DNA of 64,000 bases from JAQTTT01 sp041652755 (GTDB lineage: Archaea; Nanobdellota; Nanobdellia; Tiddalikarchaeales; Tiddalikarchaeaceae): contig JBAZGS010000003.1 of assembly GCA_041652755.1 (NCBI GenBank), forward strand, positions 19,923 to 83,922, read 5' to 3'. Position numbers and translations under genes: made by a program. Within the stretch, counting starts at the first letter, position 1, and each line of letters opens with the position of its first letter. Under the pieces are notes generated by a model that had not been told where the DNA came from, did not search any database, and was given only the letters and a program-made list of their open reading frames with translations. Of the stretch, positions 25,713 to 35,277 are shown piece after piece.

Positions 25713-26630
25713 ATGCAAATAATTAAGCATAAAGGCTTTTTTAAGATAAAGACTAAGGATTACATAATCTCTCTTGACTGTGACACTCATGATTCTGATT
25801 TTAACTTCTTATCCCATAGCCATATGGACCATTTGTTTAAGACTAATAAGAAAGTAATCACTAGTGATGAAACCTTTGAATTGGCAAAATTGCGCGGATT
25901 TAAATACAATAGGTTAGATAATATTCCAAGCAATATTTCACTGCTGAATTCTGGGCACATGATTGGCTCAAAATCTTTATTCCTTACAGAAAATAATGAG
26001 TCAGCATTATTCACTGGGGATTTTTCCACTAATTCAAGGGCTTTTATGAAGGGATTAAAAGTAAAAGAATGCAGCAGCTTAATCATTGAATCAACTTTCG
26101 GAAAGCCTGAATTCATCTTCCCTGATTCTAAAAAAGAGGTTAAACTGGCTAAAGAGTTCATTGAAGATAATATTAAAAAGAATTATTTAACAGTGCTTAT
26201 GGGTTATCCTTTGGGCAAAATGCAGGAGATCATGCATTATTTCAAAGATTATTCCAGCATCCTCCATCCTGAAATTGCTAAGTATGAAAAAACTTTGAAT
26301 GGTTTCGGTTTATGCAATGGCAATAATTGCAAGCTTAATCCTGACTTATTGTTTTCTCCTTCGCTTAATTCAAAAAATGAATATTTTAATAAATTCAAAA
26401 AAACAAGAGGCTTAAAGTTCGCGGTTTTTAGCGGATGGAATCTGAATCCTTATTATAAGAGGCGATTCGGGGCTGATGAGGGCTTTACTTTAAGCGACCA
26501 TGCTGACTTCAAAGAGTTATTAAGCACAGTCAAAAAAAGCAAGGCAGAAAATGTTTATGTGCACCACGGCTACTCTAAAGAGTTTTCCAAATTCTTAAGG
26601 ATTGAAGGAGTTAACGCGATTGATTTATAA
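25713..26630 (+). CDS. Metallo-beta-lactamase/beta-CASP nuclease (COG1236-like)
   Basis: A 305-residue MBL-fold protein. The HSHMDH motif (about residues 34-39), the GHMIGS segment, the FTGDFS motif and the late SDHADF and HHGYS histidines together give the dinuclear zinc site of RNase/DNase family members. The middle region is the beta-CASP insertion. The protein resembles SNM1/CPSF-like exonucleases (mRNA 3'-end or ligase-associated). It lacks the KH domains of archaeal CPSF. DNA or RNA as substrate is not decided. Confidence 0.85.
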   Translation: MQIIKHKGFFKIKTKDYIISLDCDTHDSDFNFLSHSHMDHLFKTNKKVITSDETFELAKLRGFKYNRLDNIPSNISLLNSGHMIGSKSLFLTENNESALFTGDFSTNSRAFMKGLKVKECSSLIIESTFGKPEFIFPDSKKEVKLAKEFIEDNIKKNYLTVLMGYPLGKMQEIMHYFKDYSSILHPEIAKYEKTLNGFGLCNGNNCKLNPDLLFSPSLNSKNEYFNKFKKTRGLKFAVFSGWNLNPYYKRRFGADEGFTLSDHADFKELLSTVKKSKAENVYVHHGYSKEFSKFLRIEGVNAIDL

Positions 26631-26655
26631 AATATAATGATTATCTATTACTTTA

Positions 26656-27405
26656 ATGATCCCTATATTATTGAGCACTGCATGCTATCACAATAAGTAT
26701 GAGAGCGTTATTGATGCTGCAATTAGGGCTGTTAAACCAAACCATGAAATTGATGGAATTGAAGTCTCATTTTTAAAAACTAGCGAATGCTTTGATTTTA
26801 AAGCAAATGATGAGCTTATTAATTATTCAAAAAATAACCAAATCTTTCTTCATGCTTGCACAAAAAACATTGTTTACTCGGATAATTTTGAAAGCAACAA
26901 AGTATTAAATAAATTAAAAAACATTTATGATTTATTAAATGCAAAGCAAATAACATTTCATACTGAAAACATTGGCTCAATTGATTACTTGATTAAGCAA
27001 ATGAAAGTATGTAATTTAAACATAGAGACTCCTGATGTTATGCACACAGAAGGCAATTATTTTGAAAGCATTGAAGCTCTTTTGGCTTATCCTGAGTTAA
27101 GCTTAACTCTTGACATTGAGCATTCTAGGAATCATTTGAATAAATTCATGAATTATGGAATAATTGAAAGGATTTCTGAAATTCATTACAGCAATTATAA
27201 TCCTAATATTAATCATGATTGTTACAGCACTGTTTTTGAAAGATTCAACAAAATTATTGAGTTGATTAAATTAATCAGGAAGCCTGTGGTTATTGAGATT
27301 GATTTGAGGAATTATTCCCAGCTAAATGATGAGTTTATAGATGAATCAAGATTCATAATCTTAAATGAAATAAAACTATTAAGAGATAGTCTTACTTCAT
27401 TTTAG
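26656..27405 (+). CDS. TIM-barrel protein, xylose isomerase/AP endonuclease-like
   Basis: The 249-residue protein follows the beta-alpha pattern of the AP_endonuc_2/xylose isomerase-like fold. Candidate metal ligands at strand ends are IEVS, FLHAC, TFHTE, LNIETP, LTLDIEHSR, EIHYSN and VIEIDL, with Glu, Asp and His residues in place. It could be a sugar-phosphate isomerase or epimerase, or a nuclease of the endonuclease IV type. The gene begins 25 nt after the MBL nuclease and is probably co-transcribed with it. It converges with endA (14-nt overlap). Confidence 0.65.
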   Translation: MIPILLSTACYHNKYESVIDAAIRAVKPNHEIDGIEVSFLKTSECFDFKANDELINYSKNNQIFLHACTKNIVYSDNFESNKVLNKLKNIYDLLNAKQITFHTENIGSIDYLIKQMKVCNLNIETPDVMHTEGNYFESIEALLAYPELSLTLDIEHSRNHLNKFMNYGIIERISEIHYSNYNPNINHDCYSTVFERFNKIIELIKLIRKPVVIEIDLRNYSQLNDEFIDESRFIILNEIKLLRDSLTSF

Positions 27406-27907
27406 TCCAGGCTGATTCCCAGTAAGTCACATCACTTTCATCGTCAACTATTCCTAAAAGCATTTTCTTTTTCACACTGTGGCAAACCCTTATTAGTTTA
27501 GAGTAGTCGCCAATTTTTAATGACTCGTTTTGGCTTACGCAATAGATCAGCCATATTGCGTGGTCCTCTCCTGGCGCAACGCCTTTGTCATAAACTCTAA
27601 AATCAAAGCCGTATTTTAGAGCAGTTTTTACAACGAAGCCGTTATTCCTTAAATCAGAAAAAACCTTGTATTTCAAGATGAATCTTTTGTCTTTTTTAGA
27701 GAAATAATTCATTAAATCTTTTTCGCTTAATTCTTTGCCTGATTTATGAATGACTATTTTTTCTTTAGACAGTAAATAAAGCGCTTCTATGCCTGAAAGC
27801 TCAAGATTTCCTTTGATAAGTGTTCCGATAAATCCTTTTGAATGCAAAGAATTGGCCGTTCTTTCGTCATGGATTATTACTAAATCATTAATTAGCTCTG
27901 CATTCAT
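27392..27907 (-). CDS. endA: tRNA-splicing endonuclease
   Basis: A 171-residue single-unit EndA. The C-terminal domain carries the catalytic triad Tyr106 (DFRVY), His116 (GEDHAIWL) and a Lys at about 146-148 (VCHSVKKK). It cuts introns from pre-tRNAs, and its length fits the homotetrameric type. A matching substrate, an intron-bearing tRNA-Trp, is at 35267-35389. The start overlaps the end of the upstream surface-protein gene by 4 nt (ATGA), so endA is the last gene of a surface-protein operon. Confidence 0.94.
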   Translation of the reverse strand: MNAELINDLVIIHDERTANSLHSKGFIGTLIKGNLELSGIEALYLLSKEKIVIHKSGKELSEKDLMNYFSKKDKRFILKYKVFSDLRNNGFVVKTALKYGFDFRVYDKGVAPGEDHAIWLIYCVSQNESLKIGDYSKLIRVCHSVKKKMLLGIVDDESDVTYWESAWTKMK

Positions 27908-29532
27908 ATTTTACTATTAGATTTTCTTTGTTTTAAAACATTGTTCTTAACAAACAAAGATGCCAGTATTGCTAAAAGTATGAGGCCTGCATAAGAGTAG
28001 TATTCTTTAACTGATAAGATTATCATTCCAGTAATGCTGTTAGAGTAAGTTGTTTGGCTTGTAGTGTCAACGCCGTTTGCTAAAAGATTGACTGAAAAAA
28101 CGCTGATGCCATAATCATTCATGATGCTGCCTAAATTGTTCAGCTGGTACTCCTTTGATTGCCCTGGGTTTAATAAAAAGCTCATGTTGCTTATTTCGGA
28201 ATAGTTAAAAACTGTTAAAGTGTATTCGTTTTGCCTTGAGCCATTGTTTGTAACCTTCACTTTTGAATAACTCCTGAAGTAGTCTTGAACTTCTAAGTTT
28301 CCGCTGTAGCATTCGCTGAAATTTTGAACAGTGAAGTTGTGGGTTATGGTTTTTGTTCTTTCGCAATAATTGTTGCTTTTAATTATTAACTCAGCCTTTG
28401 CATCATTAGTGTAATTGAAATACTCGCTGAGATTGATGTTCATTGATTCTTTCGGCTCTAAATAAAAATTTAGGCTAATTTGGTTTTTTCCATAAATTAA
28501 TAATCCATTATATGAATCAGCCATTAATCCAGCATTTGCCACATCAAAAGTTACAGTCTTATTGTCATTCTCGCAATAATCAAAAAAAACGTTTTTGTCC
28601 TCTATTTTAAAGTCAAAGCAGTTCAATGCTTCATAAGTTATTTTTGCAGTTATTAATCCTGAATTAAGGGATTGGATAGTTATCTCCCCTGTTTTAAGTC
28701 CGATTTCATCGCATCCAAGCACTAAAGTAAATGGTATTATTGCCTGCTCTTTTGATTCAAGAGTCAAAACTTGGGGAGTTATTAATATATTATTTGTTGA
28801 ATTAATTATTTGGTAAGCATCTTGGCTGAAGCCTAAGTTTTTTATTGTAATGTTTGAGTTTACTGACTGTCCTGGGCATGCTTTTAAGTTTTCCAGCACA
28901 ACTGCTGTTGTGTCGCAGTTTCTTAAGTTAAATGATTTAGAGACTGTTTTTGTTAAATACTCATTTCTTGCAGTAACTATTATTTGATTATCTTCCTGGC
29001 TCATTGAATAGTAGTCAAGATTGTATTCTTTTAATTCTCCAGGACTAAGTGTGAGATTAAATGGGTCATTATTTATCATTAAAGTTATGTTTTCTTCGTA
29101 TTTGCCTGTGTTGTTTACAGTTACATTGTAAGGCATTATTTGCCTTAAGCAATAATTGTTGCTTTCGCTTACTATTGTAATATCAACATTGTGGCAGTCA
29201 AAGACTTCATAGTTGAAACTTTTAGTTTCTTTGTTATTTTTTGAATCAGCTATGATGAATGACAATGAATAGTTGCCCGGGAAAGGAAGTGAAACGTTGT
29301 AGTCTATTATTTTTTGCTCGCTAGGCATTAAAAAAAATCCATCCCCTAGCTGTTCGCTAAAGGATAATGCTGCTCCTGGGCTAACAGCATATGATACTTT
29401 GTAGTATTCAACTCCTGAATAATCATTTGTTATGACTATTGATGAGTTGAAACTATCCTGCATGCAATGCTGTTCCCCGAAAGCAATCCCTAAAAAAAAC
29501 AAAAAAAATAGGGTGAATAATTGTTTCTTCAT
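27904..29532 (-). CDS. Secreted surface protein with repeated beta-sandwich domains
   Basis: The 542-residue protein has a signal peptide (1-19), several Ig/CARDB-like beta domains with scattered Cys and N-x-S/T glycosylation sites, and a C-terminal membrane helix (about 513-532) before a short basic tail. Repeats share a pattern in which a Cys is followed by N-V/T-x-x-N-x-G. This is a type I surface protein of the kind that contributes to archaeal cell envelopes. Ligand and partner are unknown. It overlaps both neighbours by 4 nt. Confidence 0.75.
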   Translation of the reverse strand: MKKQLFTLFFLFFLGIAFGEQHCMQDSFNSSIVITNDYSGVEYYKVSYAVSPGAALSFSEQLGDGFFLMPSEQKIIDYNVSLPFPGNYSLSFIIADSKNNKETKSFNYEVFDCHNVDITIVSESNNYCLRQIMPYNVTVNNTGKYEENITLMINNDPFNLTLSPGELKEYNLDYYSMSQEDNQIIVTARNEYLTKTVSKSFNLRNCDTTAVVLENLKACPGQSVNSNITIKNLGFSQDAYQIINSTNNILITPQVLTLESKEQAIIPFTLVLGCDEIGLKTGEITIQSLNSGLITAKITYEALNCFDFKIEDKNVFFDYCENDNKTVTFDVANAGLMADSYNGLLIYGKNQISLNFYLEPKESMNINLSEYFNYTNDAKAELIIKSNNYCERTKTITHNFTVQNFSECYSGNLEVQDYFRSYSKVKVTNNGSRQNEYTLTVFNYSEISNMSFLLNPGQSKEYQLNNLGSIMNDYGISVFSVNLLANGVDTTSQTTYSNSITGMIILSVKEYYSYAGLILLAILASLFVKNNVLKQRKSNSKI

Positions 29533-31646
29533 TTCCAGTATTTTAACTCTGTTTTTGATTGGTTAAATGCTCTTATTCCAAACACTATTAAAGCGCTGAG
29601 CAATCCAAGTCCCATTATTGAAACAATTATGTTTGAAGCGCTGCCTATTGAAACAAAGCCTGTTAAAAAACTTGAGCCGTAACTTAATGTTAAATTCTCA
29701 GTGTTTATTACAACATTTGATTCAAGCACTTGGCATTCGGCAGTTTGGGTTTTTGTTTCATTTGGAAGCAAGTATACTAAGAATTTCTCGCTCTTTCCGC
29801 TTAATATGTATTTGCTTTCTGGACTAACCCTTACTTCACCATTGAAGCCTGGCACAACAATTGTGTATTCTCTTGCATCGCCATTATTGTTTGATACTAA
29901 TATTTCAAATATTGCTGCCTGGCCTTTTTCAAGGCTTAATGAAGTGTTCAAAGCTTCTACTGTTGCATCCCCGTAAGTCGGCAATTCGTAAACTATTAAT
30001 GTATAGTTCACGCTGCTGCATTCAGTGCTGAAACTTGAGCAAGCTGTTGCGCTTATATGGTAAGTTCCTTTTGAATCAGCTCCTGAAACCACTGGAACAT
30101 TTATGTTTTCAGATTCTCCTGGCTGCAGTGACACAGTTTTTGTTAATGATGCAAAATCACTTGCAACAGTTACAATATAAGTATCCTCTGTGTTTCCGTT
30201 GTTTCTTACAGTTAATTGGTTTTCTGAATGGTTTCCTGCTTCTATTCTTACAACCCCTTTATTCCATGAAGCTAAAGGTGCATATTCCAGCTCGCTTATT
30301 ACTAATCCGCTAGCTATTGAGCCTACTTTTTGCATTTCTTCATTGTATACGCTTATTTCAAAGCCAACATTTCCGCTTAAGCCTGATAGTTGTCCGCTTA
30401 AGTCAAGTGTTCTTGAAGCTATCTGCCCTTTTTTTAGGGTGAATAATCCTCCAAGGAATGTGTCTTCTTCTCCGTTTACTGAATAAACAACTCTTAAATT
30501 TTCATCAAAGTCTCCAGTATTATTAATAGTAAAGCTAACAGTTAAGCTATCTCCTTGTAAAATGTATCTGTTTAGTCCATTTATTCTCAAGTCAACTTTG
30601 TTCACCAAATCGCGGGCTGAAACGCTTACTGTTATTTGCTTTGAATCAAGAACCAAGTCTGAATGCTTTAATTTAAGTGTCAAGCTTTGTGTTCCAACAT
30701 CTGCTAATTTTGCGCTAACAATTATTTTACCTGTAGCTGTTTGTCCTGGATTGATTAAACCTGTAGATTCAACAGTAGTAGATAAGCTGCTAACAACTTC
30801 GAATGAATAGGTTGTTGGGTATGAGCCATTGTTTAATACGCTGAATTCGCATTCGCTTTCGTCATTTTCTTTGGCATAGCAATTAGCCATTGTTAATTTT
30901 CCAGCTCTGTCAAGTGAAACAGATTCTCCAGCATTAACTATTCTTAAGATACTTAAAGGCAATCTTTGAACTGCTTGGTCAGTTGAGCTGACTTTCATTA
31001 TTAAAATATTAGCTCCTTGTCCGAATGGGCTTGTAAAGCTTACAGCTTTTGCATTTGAGCTCATGTTAGCTACCATTAAAGTGTCGCTAAATATTGAGCC
31101 TCCTGCTCCGCTTATTTTAGGGCTAAAAAAGTCAACTGCATAAGTGATATTGTTTGTCTGATTGTTATTGTTAATCTTGTATTCAATGCTTAATGAACCT
31201 GCATAGTCATCCATGTCTGTTATTTCAATTTTTGAATCTCTTGAAATGCTTGAATCATAAGTAAAATAAGCCTTTGCAAAAGTTTCATCATTTAATAGCA
31301 ATTTAACAGTGTATTCTCCATCGCTTAATGATGGGATAGAAATGCTAACAGCATAAGCTCCATCTAAAAGCAAATTTTCAGGGTTGCTGAACTGGCTTAC
31401 ATATTGAACTCCGCTTAGTTCTGTAACACCTGATGTTGTTCCTGTTTTAAAATACACTAATTTTAACTTTGAAACCTCATAGGGGTTTCCTTGTCCTGCT
31501 TCATAGTCTATGAAGCCGTAAAGAGTTAATGAGTCTTGAGCAGTCAAAACTGAATCAAGCACATTAACGCTTGCAATGTAATTTGGCGCACTATATCCTG
31601 CAGCCAAGCCTAATAATATGATTAGGGCTAAACTAATTTTTTTCAT
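29529..31646 (-). CDS. S-layer/CARDB-like surface protein
   Basis: A 705-residue protein with a signal peptide (MKKISLALIILLGLAAGYSA), at least four beta-sandwich repeats with N-x-G-x-x-x-x-x-Y/F motifs (for example NNGNTEDTYIV), a single membrane helix near 675-697 and a basic tail. This matches archaeal COG1361-type S-layer-related proteins, and it is topologically like the next gene. The two are likely partners in the envelope. It is the first gene in the operon that ends with endA. Confidence 0.75.
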   Translation of the reverse strand: MKKISLALIILLGLAAGYSAPNYIASVNVLDSVLTAQDSLTLYGFIDYEAGQGNPYEVSKLKLVYFKTGTTSGVTELSGVQYVSQFSNPENLLLDGAYAVSISIPSLSDGEYTVKLLLNDETFAKAYFTYDSSISRDSKIEITDMDDYAGSLSIEYKINNNNQTNNITYAVDFFSPKISGAGGSIFSDTLMVANMSSNAKAVSFTSPFGQGANILIMKVSSTDQAVQRLPLSILRIVNAGESVSLDRAGKLTMANCYAKENDESECEFSVLNNGSYPTTYSFEVVSSLSTTVESTGLINPGQTATGKIIVSAKLADVGTQSLTLKLKHSDLVLDSKQITVSVSARDLVNKVDLRINGLNRYILQGDSLTVSFTINNTGDFDENLRVVYSVNGEEDTFLGGLFTLKKGQIASRTLDLSGQLSGLSGNVGFEISVYNEEMQKVGSIASGLVISELEYAPLASWNKGVVRIEAGNHSENQLTVRNNGNTEDTYIVTVASDFASLTKTVSLQPGESENINVPVVSGADSKGTYHISATACSSFSTECSSVNYTLIVYELPTYGDATVEALNTSLSLEKGQAAIFEILVSNNNGDAREYTIVVPGFNGEVRVSPESKYILSGKSEKFLVYLLPNETKTQTAECQVLESNVVINTENLTLSYGSSFLTGFVSIGSASNIIVSIMGLGLLSALIVFGIRAFNQSKTELKYWK

Positions 31647-31764
31647 TTTTTTTCTTAAACCTCGCGATTAATGGATAAAAAGATAAACAAATCTTTTTAA
31701 AAACATTTCTAATTAGCGTTTTTGTTAAGAAAATTTTATAAAAACAATTACTTAAGCTTTTATT

Positions 31765-32010
31765 GTGAATAAACAAGTTGATATTAATTTGACTTTAAGA
31801 TATATGGAGTTGAAGATGCAAATACAAAACATCTATGGAGATTCAAAAATAATAGAACTTGAAGGGGAATATATTAATAAAAAAGGGTTCATGAACCTGA
31901 ATGCAAAGGAAGCTAACACTGCAATGCAGGATTTGACAAGAATATATTCTAGAATGATTAAAGAAAATGAAACTTCCAAAAAAAATGATTGCTTAGATGA
32001 TGCGCTTTAG
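31765..32010 (+). CDS. Small helical protein, unknown function
   Basis: An 81-residue protein starting with GTG. A TATA-like TTTATAAAAA lies about 20-30 nt upstream, which supports a leaderless start here. It is highly charged and predicted all-helical, with no Cys cluster, membrane segment or recognised domain. Codon use resembles that of the neighbours. Confidence 0.5.
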   Translation: MNKQVDINLTLRYMELKMQIQNIYGDSKIIELEGEYINKKGFMNLNAKEANTAMQDLTRIYSRMIKENETSKKNDCLDDAL

Positions 32011-32023
32011 GCTAGAAAAAAGA

Positions 32024-32173
32024 TTAATCCCTGTAGTGTTTTATGCAGTCAACTACTGCCAAAGTGTATTCTTCCAAAACTTCCATTAATCTATTATTAA
32101 AATCTTCATTATTTGTAGATACAATAAACATGGGTTTGTATTCTTTTGCCAAATCTGATAATTCCGCTACCAT
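32024..32173 (-). CDS. Small protein, 49 residues, unknown function
   Basis: A longer frame opens at 32212, but the ATG at 32173 is preceded by TATA-like ATTTATTTAAAT (about 20-28 nt upstream), so I prefer a 49-residue product starting MVAELSDLAKEY. It is acidic, with a likely helix-strand-helix. It is convergent with the small gene at 31765. Coding status is plausible but unproven. Confidence 0.42.
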   Translation of the reverse strand: MVAELSDLAKEYKPMFIVSTNNEDFNNRLMEVLEEYTLAVVDCIKHYRD

Positions 32174-32280
32174 AAAAAAACTATAAAAGAATTTATTTAA
32201 ATAAGTTTCCATTGCTTCATTAGTTTTTTATTGGCAAAAAATTAACAATCAATGGAAGAATAAAAAAATAAGGGAATTGA

Positions 32281-33984
32281 TTATTCCCTGTTTTTTATCT
32301 CTTTAAGCACTTTATTTATGAACTCTGATTTTTTCAATGAGCTTACCTTTCCGCTTGACTTATTCCTAACAGAGATTAATCCTTCTTTCTCTTCCTTATC
32401 ACCTAATACTAAGATATAAGGTATTTTCATTAATTCAGCATTCCTAATCTTATTATTTATTGTTCCGTTATCTAGGTCAATATCAGCTCTTATTCCATTG
32501 CTTTTAAGCTCTTCAAGTAATTTTTGTGAACTCTTAATATTGCTTTCATTAAAGGGTATTACTCTTGCTTGAATAGGGCTAAGCCAAGTTGGCAAATTAC
32601 CATTAGTGTGCTCTAAATAAACTCCCATGAATCTTTCAACAGAGCCGTAAACAACATAGTGAAGCATTGCAGGCCTATGGGGCTTGTTATCCTCACCGAT
32701 GTATTCAAGCTCAAATCTATCAGGAAGATTAAAATCTAGCTGTATTGTTGAAGTTTGCCAAGTTCTGCCAAGCGAGTCTTTTGTTTTAAAATCAATCTTT
32801 GGACCATAAAATGCACCATCTCCTGCATTAATTTGATATTTTAGTTTCTTTTTCTTGAGTAATCCTTCAAGTATTGCCTCTGCCTTGTCCCAGTTAGCTT
32901 CAGAGCCGACTCTTTTTTCAGGCCTAGTTGATAATTCAACATGGTCAAATTCCAAATTTAATTTTTTATACATCTTAAATATCATTTCCATTATGTTGCT
33001 TATTTCATCTTCAATTTGGTCATCAGTGCAAAATACATGTGCGTCATCCTGAGTGAACTGTATAACCCTGAATAGTCCTCCAAGAGTTCCTGACAATTCA
33101 ACCCTGTGAACTTTTCCGAGCTCTGCAACTCTTAACGGCAAATCCTTGTAAGATTTTGGCTTATTCTTGTAAACAAGCATTCCTCCAGGGCAGCTCATTG
33201 GCTTAACAAGCATGGGCATATCTTCATAATAAGTTACAAAATTATTTTCCTTATATTTATCCCAATGCCCAGAGATTTGCCATAATCTCTTATCCATTAT
33301 TTGGGGAGTGGATATTTCCTGGTACCCTGCAAGATTTTTTTCTTCCCTCCAATACTTCACTAACTCGTTAAAGATTATTAATCCATTGTTATGCCAAAAT
33401 ACCATTCCTGGAGCAACTTCATTAAAGCTGAAAAGGTCAAGTTTTTGCCCGAGTATTCTGTGGTCATTGTCTTTTAATTTAGATGTATCTAGTCTTATTT
33501 TTGTTATTTCGCTTAATAATTTTTTAGGGTCGCATGGCTCCTCTTTAACTTCATTTTTTGATTTTTCAGAAACGCCAAACTCCCTTGACAGCTCTGACAA
33601 TGGATGTCCTTTGCATGAAATTTCAAATTTTTTATACCAGCCAAATGGCGCTCTAATGACTTCATAATCTTTAGCTAGTTTCTTTTCAGCTTCCTTTAAA
33701 ACTTCTACTGCAAAGTCAGGCTTTGATAGGCTGCTTGACAAATGAGCATAAGGATATAGGACTATTTTTTTAGTCTTAACCTGCTCTGCCACTTTTTTAA
33801 TCTCATCAATGTATTTATTGACAATTCCTTTCAAGTCTGGCTCGTCAATTTTTTCAACTGCTGAAAAAACCACTAAGCAGTCTTTCATTTCCTCTTTTTT
33901 TTTCTCTATCTCTTCAGCGCTTTTTATTGCTTTCTTTGTTGGCTCAAAATTAATGTAATCTGAGTGTATAGTCAATATCTTCAT
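32281..33984 (-). CDS. thrS: Threonine-tRNA ligase (archaeal type)
   Basis: The 567-residue protein has the archaeal D-aminoacyl-deacylase-like editing domain (1-145; MKILTIHSDY start, PYAHLSSSL), which removes mischarged Ser. The class II core follows, with zinc ligands in SCPGG, DDAHVF and HYVVYGS (Cys/His/His), and the anticodon-binding domain completes it. It is somewhat shorter than the roughly 620 residues typical of euryarchaeal ThrRS. It charges tRNA-Thr. A structured leader may precede it. Confidence 0.95.
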   Translation of the reverse strand: MKILTIHSDYINFEPTKKAIKSAEEIEKKKEEMKDCLVVFSAVEKIDEPDLKGIVNKYIDEIKKVAEQVKTKKIVLYPYAHLSSSLSKPDFAVEVLKEAEKKLAKDYEVIRAPFGWYKKFEISCKGHPLSELSREFGVSEKSKNEVKEEPCDPKKLLSEITKIRLDTSKLKDNDHRILGQKLDLFSFNEVAPGMVFWHNNGLIIFNELVKYWREEKNLAGYQEISTPQIMDKRLWQISGHWDKYKENNFVTYYEDMPMLVKPMSCPGGMLVYKNKPKSYKDLPLRVAELGKVHRVELSGTLGGLFRVIQFTQDDAHVFCTDDQIEDEISNIMEMIFKMYKKLNLEFDHVELSTRPEKRVGSEANWDKAEAILEGLLKKKKLKYQINAGDGAFYGPKIDFKTKDSLGRTWQTSTIQLDFNLPDRFELEYIGEDNKPHRPAMLHYVVYGSVERFMGVYLEHTNGNLPTWLSPIQARVIPFNESNIKSSQKLLEELKSNGIRADIDLDNGTINNKIRNAELMKIPYILVLGDKEEKEGLISVRNKSSGKVSSLKKSEFINKVLKEIKNRE

Positions 33985-34080
33985 TTAATATTCATCTCCG
34001 TTAATTGTTTTTAGAATAAAGCAAGTATTAAAAAGTATTTCACTCGAATGTGGGATACTCAACTCGCTTCATAGTAATAA
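33985..34080 (-). promoter_or_regulatory. Possible thrS leader with hairpin and mini-ORF
   Basis: A TATA-like TTTAAATAA at about 34097-34105 on the minus strand implies a leader of roughly 90 nt. Within it, AGTAT...ATACT and an inner CAC/GTG can form a hairpin (34033-34061). A 10-codon open frame (34040-34072, MKRVEYPTFE) spans the same bases. Regulation by either element is speculative. Confidence 0.3.
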
Positions 34081-34174
34081 AATTAATAGGAGTTATTATT
34101 TAAAAAACTATTTAATTTTTGAAAAAATCAATTGCTGAAAAATTATTAAAAAAAGCAGCAAGTTAGAAAAAGAG

Positions 34175-35053
34175 TTAAATTAAGAGGTATGAAAAAACAA
34201 CAACTCCTGCCAAGCTTATTAATAAGTAAGCAGTTGCTGCTTTTTTTGAAAAAATCTTGTCAAGCATTGACAACTCATTAATGTCAGTTATTACTCCTGC
34301 AATTATTATTGAAAAAACCACACCTAAATTAGCGCCTAATAAGTACAGTTCTCCTGCAAAGATGCTGAATCCTTCGCCAATTATTTCAATCAATGTTGCC
34401 AAAGGTATTGCGTAAAGAACTGAATAATTGTTTGAAAAATAAGTTGATACGAACTCATTAGAGAAGATTAGCTGGAAAAATGCAGTGAAAAGTATTGCTA
34501 TGAAAACGTTTTTTAAAAGCTCTGAAATTGAGATTGAAATCTCCTTAAGCCCTGTTTTTCTACTTAAATAATTTTCAAAATCATGGTACTTGTTTATGCT
34601 CAAATATTCTTTTTCAATAACTGCCCTTGATTTAAGCAAATTAAACTTTTCAAGCATTGAAATGATTAAACCAACCATTATTGACAGAAGAAAAGAGCAG
34701 CCTAAAAGAATCATGAGATTCCAAAATCCAACATATGAGCCAACAATCATTAAGCCTAAAGCTCCAGTCCAAGGGGTGAAAGCCAGCATTGCAGCGCATG
34801 CTGGAAATGAAGCCCCGTTCTTCCTTAAAGAAACAATTAACGGAATGACTCCAAAGGATAATCCGCTAATGAGCAGCCCTGAAAATGATGCCCTGATTAT
34901 TGTCAAAAAATCTTTCTTGTGGAATCCTGAAAGAATTAGTTTTTTTGGAATGAAAATCTCAATCAATACATTAATGATTAATCCTAATAATATTGGTGCC
35001 CAAGCATTTTTTAGCACTGAAAAAATGCCGACTAAATAATTTGAAAGCAACAT
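34175..35053 (-). CDS. Predicted permease (COG0701/ArsP-like)
   Basis: About 293 residues starting at the ATG at 35053. A longer frame to 35155 runs through the 76-bp repeat and is unlikely to be used. The protein has about eight to nine membrane helices in two halves, with the family's charged segment S-L-R-K-N-G-A-S and a T-P-W-T-G motif. COG0701 proteins include organoarsenical exporters and uncharacterised permeases. The Cys residues typical of ArsP transport sites are missing from the expected segment (FGVIPL), so an arsenical substrate is doubtful. Confidence 0.75.
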   Translation of the reverse strand: MLLSNYLVGIFSVLKNAWAPILLGLIINVLIEIFIPKKLILSGFHKKDFLTIIRASFSGLLISGLSFGVIPLIVSLRKNGASFPACAAMLAFTPWTGALGLMIVGSYVGFWNLMILLGCSFLLSIMVGLIISMLEKFNLLKSRAVIEKEYLSINKYHDFENYLSRKTGLKEISISISELLKNVFIAILFTAFFQLIFSNEFVSTYFSNNYSVLYAIPLATLIEIIGEGFSIFAGELYLLGANLGVVFSIIIAGVITDINELSMLDKIFSKKAATAYLLISLAGVVVFSYLLI

Positions 35054-35125
35054 ATTTTTTATTACATTTAGCTTAATTAAAAAACTTAGTATGTAATAAT
35101 AAATTAAAAAAAATTGGCGCCGAGA

Positions 35126-35277
35126 GGATTTAGGAACCCACCCTTTGCTTTGCAAAGCGTGGGCGGAAAATCAACTTAACAAAAAAAGAATGGGGCCGCA
35201 GGGATTTAGGAACCCACCCTTTGCTTTGCAAAGCGTGGGCGGAAAATCAACTTAACAAAAAAAGAATGGGGCCGCAG
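35126..35277. repeat. Exact 76-bp tandem duplication carrying tRNA 3'-end fragments
   Basis: Two identical 76-bp units (35126-35201 and 35202-35277) lie head to tail. The next six bases (35278-35283) repeat the beginning of the unit inside tRNA-Trp. Each unit holds a hairpin (CCCAC-C-CTTTGC, loop TTT, GCAAAG-C-GTGGG). On the minus strand this is followed by a T-arm-like GGGTTCCTAAATCCC and an acceptor end identical to that of tRNA-Trp (TGCGGCCCC). The sequence just left of the first unit (35115-35125) resembles the 3' end of another tRNA. Confidence 0.9.

Noticed and set aside
35054..35155. N-terminal extension of the ArsP-like permease
   Set aside because: The extra 34 codons come from the 76-bp repeat and lead-in sequence; the ATG at 35053 starts a normal permease helix.
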